NCBI GenBank assembly: GCA_039707655.1
Contig: CM077676.1
Coordinates: 454,760,379-454,824,378 of the forward strand
Reading direction: 5' to 3'
Origin: Elymus sibiricus
Lineage: Eukaryota > Streptophyta > Magnoliopsida > Poales > Poaceae
DNA length: 64,000 nt
Shown in pieces: positions 60,051 through 64,000 of the stretch. The position numbers were made by a program, and so were the translations under genes. The first letter of the stretch is position 1. Each line of letters opens with the position of its first letter. A model generated the notes under the pieces. It made no database searches, was not told the DNA's origin, and saw nothing but the letters and a program-made list of their open reading frames with translations.

Positions 60051-60345
60051 ATAAGCCGCCCAATGGATATCCGCAAGCCGCCATCCCCGCAGTCGGGTCT
60101 TCATCGACAATGTCGCGGCCACCTCAAGCGTCTGCGCCGGCTTAACAACGCCACGGGCGGCTCACCGCCCACGCCGGCCTACAAATGCCGCGGCGGCTCA
60201 CCGACCGCGCCGGTTTGACAAACGCCTCGGCCGTCTCCCGCGGCCGTCTTTCGCGACCGCACCGGTTTACAACGCCGCGGCCGTCTCTCGCGACCGCACC
60301 GGCTTACAATGCCGCGGCCGTCTCTCATAACCGCGCCATCTTCAA
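60051..60345 (+). repeat. Short GC-rich repeats, unit about 40 bp
   Basis: Repeated 'caccggtttacaacgccgcggccgtctctcgcgac' units (about 60220-60340), preceded by looser copies of 'aagccgcc' phrases. Confidence 0.65.
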
Positions 60346-60404
60346 ACGCCGCGGCTGACTTTTACGTCTACATCAACACGCCAGGGGCCGCGTACACAAG
60401 TACG

Positions 60405-60745
60405 AGCCGCCCAATGGACGGTTCTAAATCGCCGCCCTGCGGTCCAATATACATTGGCATACTGGTGCAGTGCTCGCCTGTACGAGCCGCCCAACGGACG
60501 CGCGTAAGACGCCGCCCACGATCTGATCTACATCAACATATCGGTGCAGTGCTCGCCTGTCCGAGCCGCCCAACTGACATGCGCAAGCCGCCGCCCACGG
60601 TCTGATCATCAACATTTCGGTGCAGTGCTCGCCTGTATGAGCCGCCCAACTGACGTGCGCAAGCCACCGTCTCCAGTCTGATCTACATCAGCATATCGGT
60701 GCAGTGTTCGTTTATACGAGCCGCCCAAACGGACAAGGCGCACAA
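60405..60745 (+). repeat. Tandem array, unit 76-79 bp, about four copies
   Basis: Each unit starts near 'gagccgcccaa' (60484, 60563, 60639, 60718) and contains 'cgcaagccgccgcccac', 'gtctgatctacatcaacat' and 'tcggtgcagtgctcgcctgt'. Confidence 0.85.
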
Positions 60746-61129
60746 ATCGCCGCTACTGCAGTTTGGTTAACTTCAACAACCAGCCGGGACGAACCATCGA
60801 CCAGATTATTGAAACAATTCATACGGGATCATCTATAACCCGCCACGGTCAAACCTCAACCTTCAGTGGAGATTCTCAAGTCGCCTCTTTGAGTCGACTC
60901 AAGACTCAGGGGCTACAGACATGGCTCGACACACTTGGCCGTTTTCAACGAGAGCTCCAGATCATGGAAAGGAAGTTAACCCGATCTTGGGGGATACTAT
61001 ATTATTGGCGGAAGGATTAAAAGTTACCCAAGAAGACGAGTCGCCATGATGCACCGTTCAGCTTGGGGGTTTCTGCTGTTTCTTTATACAAGATGGCGGA
61101 TTACAAGATGCTGCAATAGTGTTGATACT

Positions 61130-61690
61130 TCAACAAGGTCATTTGGGGGCTTTCAACCCGCCGGGTTAAGCTTCAACCCTCTTGATCAGGCTTTTCAGCC
61201 AAAATAATACATGTTTAAATGGCGGCTTACAAATTGCCGGCCTAACTGACGGCGGCTTACAAGATGGCACGCCAATTGATATCATCGACAAGGCCGTTTG
61301 GGGGCTTTCAACCCACCGGGTTAAGCTTCAACCCTCTCGGTCAGGCTCTTCAGCCACTGTAAGGCGGGTCGTGGACCCAAACGTTGACTCCGTCAACAAA
61401 GATCACTAGGGGTGCAGCGAGTTCTAAAACTTACCTCCTTTTGATCTGCAAGGCCGGGTTATACCTGCCTGTAAGAAGATGCGCTTTGTCAGGGGTGCAG
61501 CGAGTTCTAAAACTCACCCTCTGCAAAGGCCTCTTACAGCGGCGAGGCAAACCCTTACATCCGCAAATCCGAGTTATACCTGCCTGTAAGTTGCTGCCGC
61601 TTTGTCAGGGGTGCAGCGAGTTCTAAAACTTACCCCCTGCAAGGGCCTCTTACAGCGGCGAGGTAAACTCTCCCATCTGCTGCGTACTCT
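61130..61690 (+). repeat. Two repeat pairs in the 3' half of the body
   Basis: A 60-bp phrase with 'tttgggggctttcaacc' recurs at about 61140 and 61298. A second phrase 'ggggtgcagcgagttctaaaac' recurs at about 61409, 61493 and 61607. Confidence 0.8.
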
Positions 61691-62420
61691 CCGCTAAGTG
61701 GCCTGTCGTACCCTGGAGGTTCAAACGATGGATTTATGTCACGTGGGAAGTGGCTTATGGGCTCTAGGGGTACTCACCCCCTGTTGTGTTTCTCTCTGGT
61801 TCGTTGCGCTCTTATCAGTTAATCTCGCCTAGAGACCCTGAGCCGTTCAAAGGAGTTGACGGTCACTCTCGTTAGAGACCCTGCACTGGTATGAGTTCAA
61901 GCATCGAGTCCACCCAGAAGAACCATCATATGAATTTTTTGGAAGGCAAAGCAAGAAACATCATACATTGCATCATACATTGCATTGCATCATACATTAC
62001 ATCATGCATTGCATCATATTTACATATCATGCCGGTTTGCCAAACCGGGTCAGAGCAAGATTGTGAAAGAGGAAGCAAGGCTATACGAGATTTTAACATC
62101 TCCGGGTTGTGCTTTTTCAAGCCGCCCTTACAACAATGCAGAATATATTCTGTTTTTGTTTATTTTTGCAGGTCTTGTCTTCTAAGATAAGCCGCCAGAA
62201 CAAATAGATCTCTAATAGCCAACATGGCTGGATCTTCATCATGGATTTCTCACACATATTCGCCGGGTTGCACCGCAACTACGGGCAGGGATTTCATGTC
62301 AAAAGACAGGAATTATTCCAGGATACTCATTCCGGGTTATATTACAACCACGGTCCAGGATTCATTCAACAAATTATGATGTCATATTATTCTTACATAG
62401 TCCCGAGTCGCCGCAGGCAG
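61691..62420 (+). mobile_element. Non-coding internal segment
   Basis: No gene. A short 'catcatacattgcat' repeat lies at about 61960-62020. Confidence 0.45.
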
Positions 62421-62424
62421 ACGA

Positions 62425-63212
62425 CCCGGCACTTGGGGGCTACATTATTCAAGTCCAGTTTATAACAAGTATGCAAGTCCCATGTTGCTGCAAGCATGCA
62501 TCACGGCACTTGGGGGCTAATGCAAGCCAGTTTTCAAAGCATTACATTGTCAACAAGACCCTGTTATCTCAAGGAGATGAGCAAGCCTTTCAATATTTTT
62601 CTAAGTCCCAGCCCAGTACTTCTTACTGACCTGGCACTTGGGGGCTACACCGCTCAGATCAAATTTTCTAAAGTCCCAAGTCGCCGCAGGCGTGCGACCC
62701 GGCACTTGGGGGCTACAGTATTCAGTTGTTCAAATCAGATTATAAGGTACAAATTGAAGACCCGGCGCATCACATTGATGAGCCGGCACTTGGGGGCTAC
62801 ACCAGCTGAAGCTTTATAAGGTATAAGACAGTTATAAGTCCCAGGCTGCTGCAGGCAAGACAACCTGGTACTTGGGGACTACACAATCAAAGATATTGTT
62901 GCAAAGCACCAAGTCATCATGGATCAACTTGGAGCTTGGGGGCTACAGGTAATATGAATATATCAAAAAATTGAAGAGAGAGTTTTCAAGATGTCAATTT
63001 CAGCTGGAGTCCAGTTATTTGACCTGGTGTCACCAACAATCATAACCCGGCACCATCAATGATTATAACCCGGCGGAGGAGACCCGCCAAGAGCATTGAA
63101 GGCTGACTCAACGGCATATGGGTGTTGTATCCCAATATTTTATTTCAAAGGACATATACCTGCAAGATGATGGAGCTTACCATGAATAAATTCAAGCTAA
63201 CCTGGGGGCTAA
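62425..63212 (+). repeat. Array of polypurine-tract-like motifs CTTGGGGGCTAC ending in the true tract
   Basis: CTTGGGGGCTA(C/A) or close variants occur at about 62435, 62508, 62636, 62702, 62787, 62867 and 62933, mostly preceded by 'cccggca'. The last copy, CCTGGGGGCTAA (63201-63212), directly precedes the 3' LTR and is the functional tract position. Confidence 0.85.
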
Positions 63213-63981
63213 TGACGGGGATATTACCCCGCGATATGACCCGGCAAACATGCTGACCCGGTGAACAGTACTGACCCGGAGAACAGTACTGACCCGGCAG
63301 ACATGCTGACCCGGCAGCTACAGTACCAGGATGGTAACCCGGCTGCTACAGTGTCAGGATGTTAACCCGGCTACAGTGTCAGGATGTTAACCCGGCTACA
63401 GTGTCAGGATGTACCCCCGGCTGCTACAGTGTCAGGATGTTAACACGGCTACAGTGTCAGGAGGTTAACCCGGCTGCTACAGTGCCAGGAGGTGAACAGT
63501 GTTATCAGACAGTCACGGAGACGAGTCTCTGAAGATAAGCCCTGGTTGTTACCCGCCCGGTGTAAGCCGCCCGGGATGGGTTACAAGCCCAGGACTCGGA
63601 AGCCCATGAAGAGAAGCCCGCGATGGGAAGTCATCAATCCGACTTAGACTCTACATGTAAACCGCCCCTTCGGCCTTTATAAGGAGGGGCGGGTCACCCC
63701 AAGAGGGTCAGGTTAGACATCTCATAGACAGGTCTCATAGACAGGTCACAAAAGATAGTCAGATTAGAGGCTAGAGATCATCCTTGTAACCAAGAGGTCT
63801 TCCTCATCATTAATACCAGACAAGCAGGACGTAGGCTTTTACCTCCATCAGAGGGGCCGAACCTGGGTAAAAACTCCGCGTCTCTCGTCCCGCTCAACCC
63901 CTCTCAAGCTACCAGTTACGTGCGCCGGACCTCAAGACTAAGTCCTTACACTAGGACATCTGCCGTGACAAAACCACGACA
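63213..63981 (+). repeat. 3' LTR with seven-unit tandem array
   Basis: Same as the 5' LTR but with two fewer tandem units (25 + 28 = 53 bp), which accounts exactly for its shorter length. Only a handful of other differences are seen. Confidence 0.92.
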
Positions 63982-64000
63982 CCGACTCTCCATTCTGGAA

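Larger units (their letters stand above)
56980..63981 (+). mobile_element. Young complete non-autonomous LTR retrotransposon (7.0 kb)
   Basis: LTRs at 56980-57801 (822 bp) and 63213-63981 (769 bp) start TGACGGGGATATTACCCCG and end ACGACA/ATGACA. A 5-bp duplication CCGAC flanks it (56975-56979, 63982-63986). It has a perfect tRNA-Lys primer site and a polypurine tract (CCTGGGGGCTAA). Apart from two tandem units the LTRs are almost identical, so the insertion is recent. The 5.4-kb body has no gag or pol signature, only short GC-rich frames and repeat arrays, so movement must depend on another element. Confidence 0.93.
54362..64000 (-). mobile_element. Tat-type Gypsy element (3' LTR and antisense ORF), itself interrupted
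   Basis: The left boundary is a 540-bp LTR (54362-54901, minus-strand TGTCGGGGATATAACC...CCACGACA) with an adjacent polypurine tract on the minus strand (TGGGGGCTAA). Inside, a plus-strand antisense ORF begins at 56010. A complete younger element (56980-63981) sits in it, and the host sequence resumes at 63982-64000. Pol must lie beyond the window. CTTAG at 54357-54361 is the candidate left target duplication. Confidence 0.8.

Overview
The window looks like a gene-poor, transposon-filled stretch of a large grass genome, most likely Triticeae (wheat, Aegilops or barley relatives). The reasons are plant spliced genes with GT/AG introns, plant tRNA-matching primer sites (Asp, initiator Met, Lys) and nested LTR retrotransposons of the kinds typical of Triticeae. 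These include a SIRE/Maximus-like Copia with an extra 3' ORF, Tat-type Gypsy elements with an antisense ORF, and a Sabrina-like non-autonomous Gypsy. Family names are from memory and were not checked against a database.

Layout. 1-6570: non-autonomous Gypsy-like element (LTR, tRNA-Asp primer site, broken gag-like ORF with a zinc knuckle, duplicated 3' part). 6571-9250: truncated long LTR. 9251-21731: minus-strand Copia remnant (gag and LTR) split by a complete 11.4-kb non-coding LTR element at 9289-20674 (target duplication ATGGG). 21732-24676: low-copy DNA with exon-like segments and a retroposon-like insert. 24677-41985: old Copia element with gag, protease, integrase and an extra 3' ORF. 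A minus-strand Tat-type Gypsy (30349 to about 37568) sits inside it, and a deletion has removed the Copia reverse transcriptase and the 5' half of the Gypsy.

42142-49875 is the genic island. It holds an F-box/FBD pseudogene (minus) split by a 155-bp hAT-type MITE, then the one intact gene, a 15-exon endoplasmin (ER HSP90/GRP94, 809 aa, minus) with a KDEL tail, a GC-AG first intron and a perfect ERSE-I element in its promoter. 51106-54361: another long LTR of the 9289 type. From 54362: the LTR and antisense ORF of a minus-strand Tat-type Gypsy, interrupted by a young complete non-autonomous element at 56980-63981 (target duplication CCGAC). The LTR ends of this insert match those of its host element.

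I see no bacterial-style system. The most unusual content is the non-autonomous retroelements: LTRs longer than the body with a conserved small reading frame, an element filled with tandem arrays and repeated polypurine-like motifs, and a near-palindromic 14-bp motif array in a Copia LTR. Most other open frames, including the GC-rich ones near 10 kb, 17.5 kb, 51.8 kb and 58.5-59.6 kb, look like composition artefacts.
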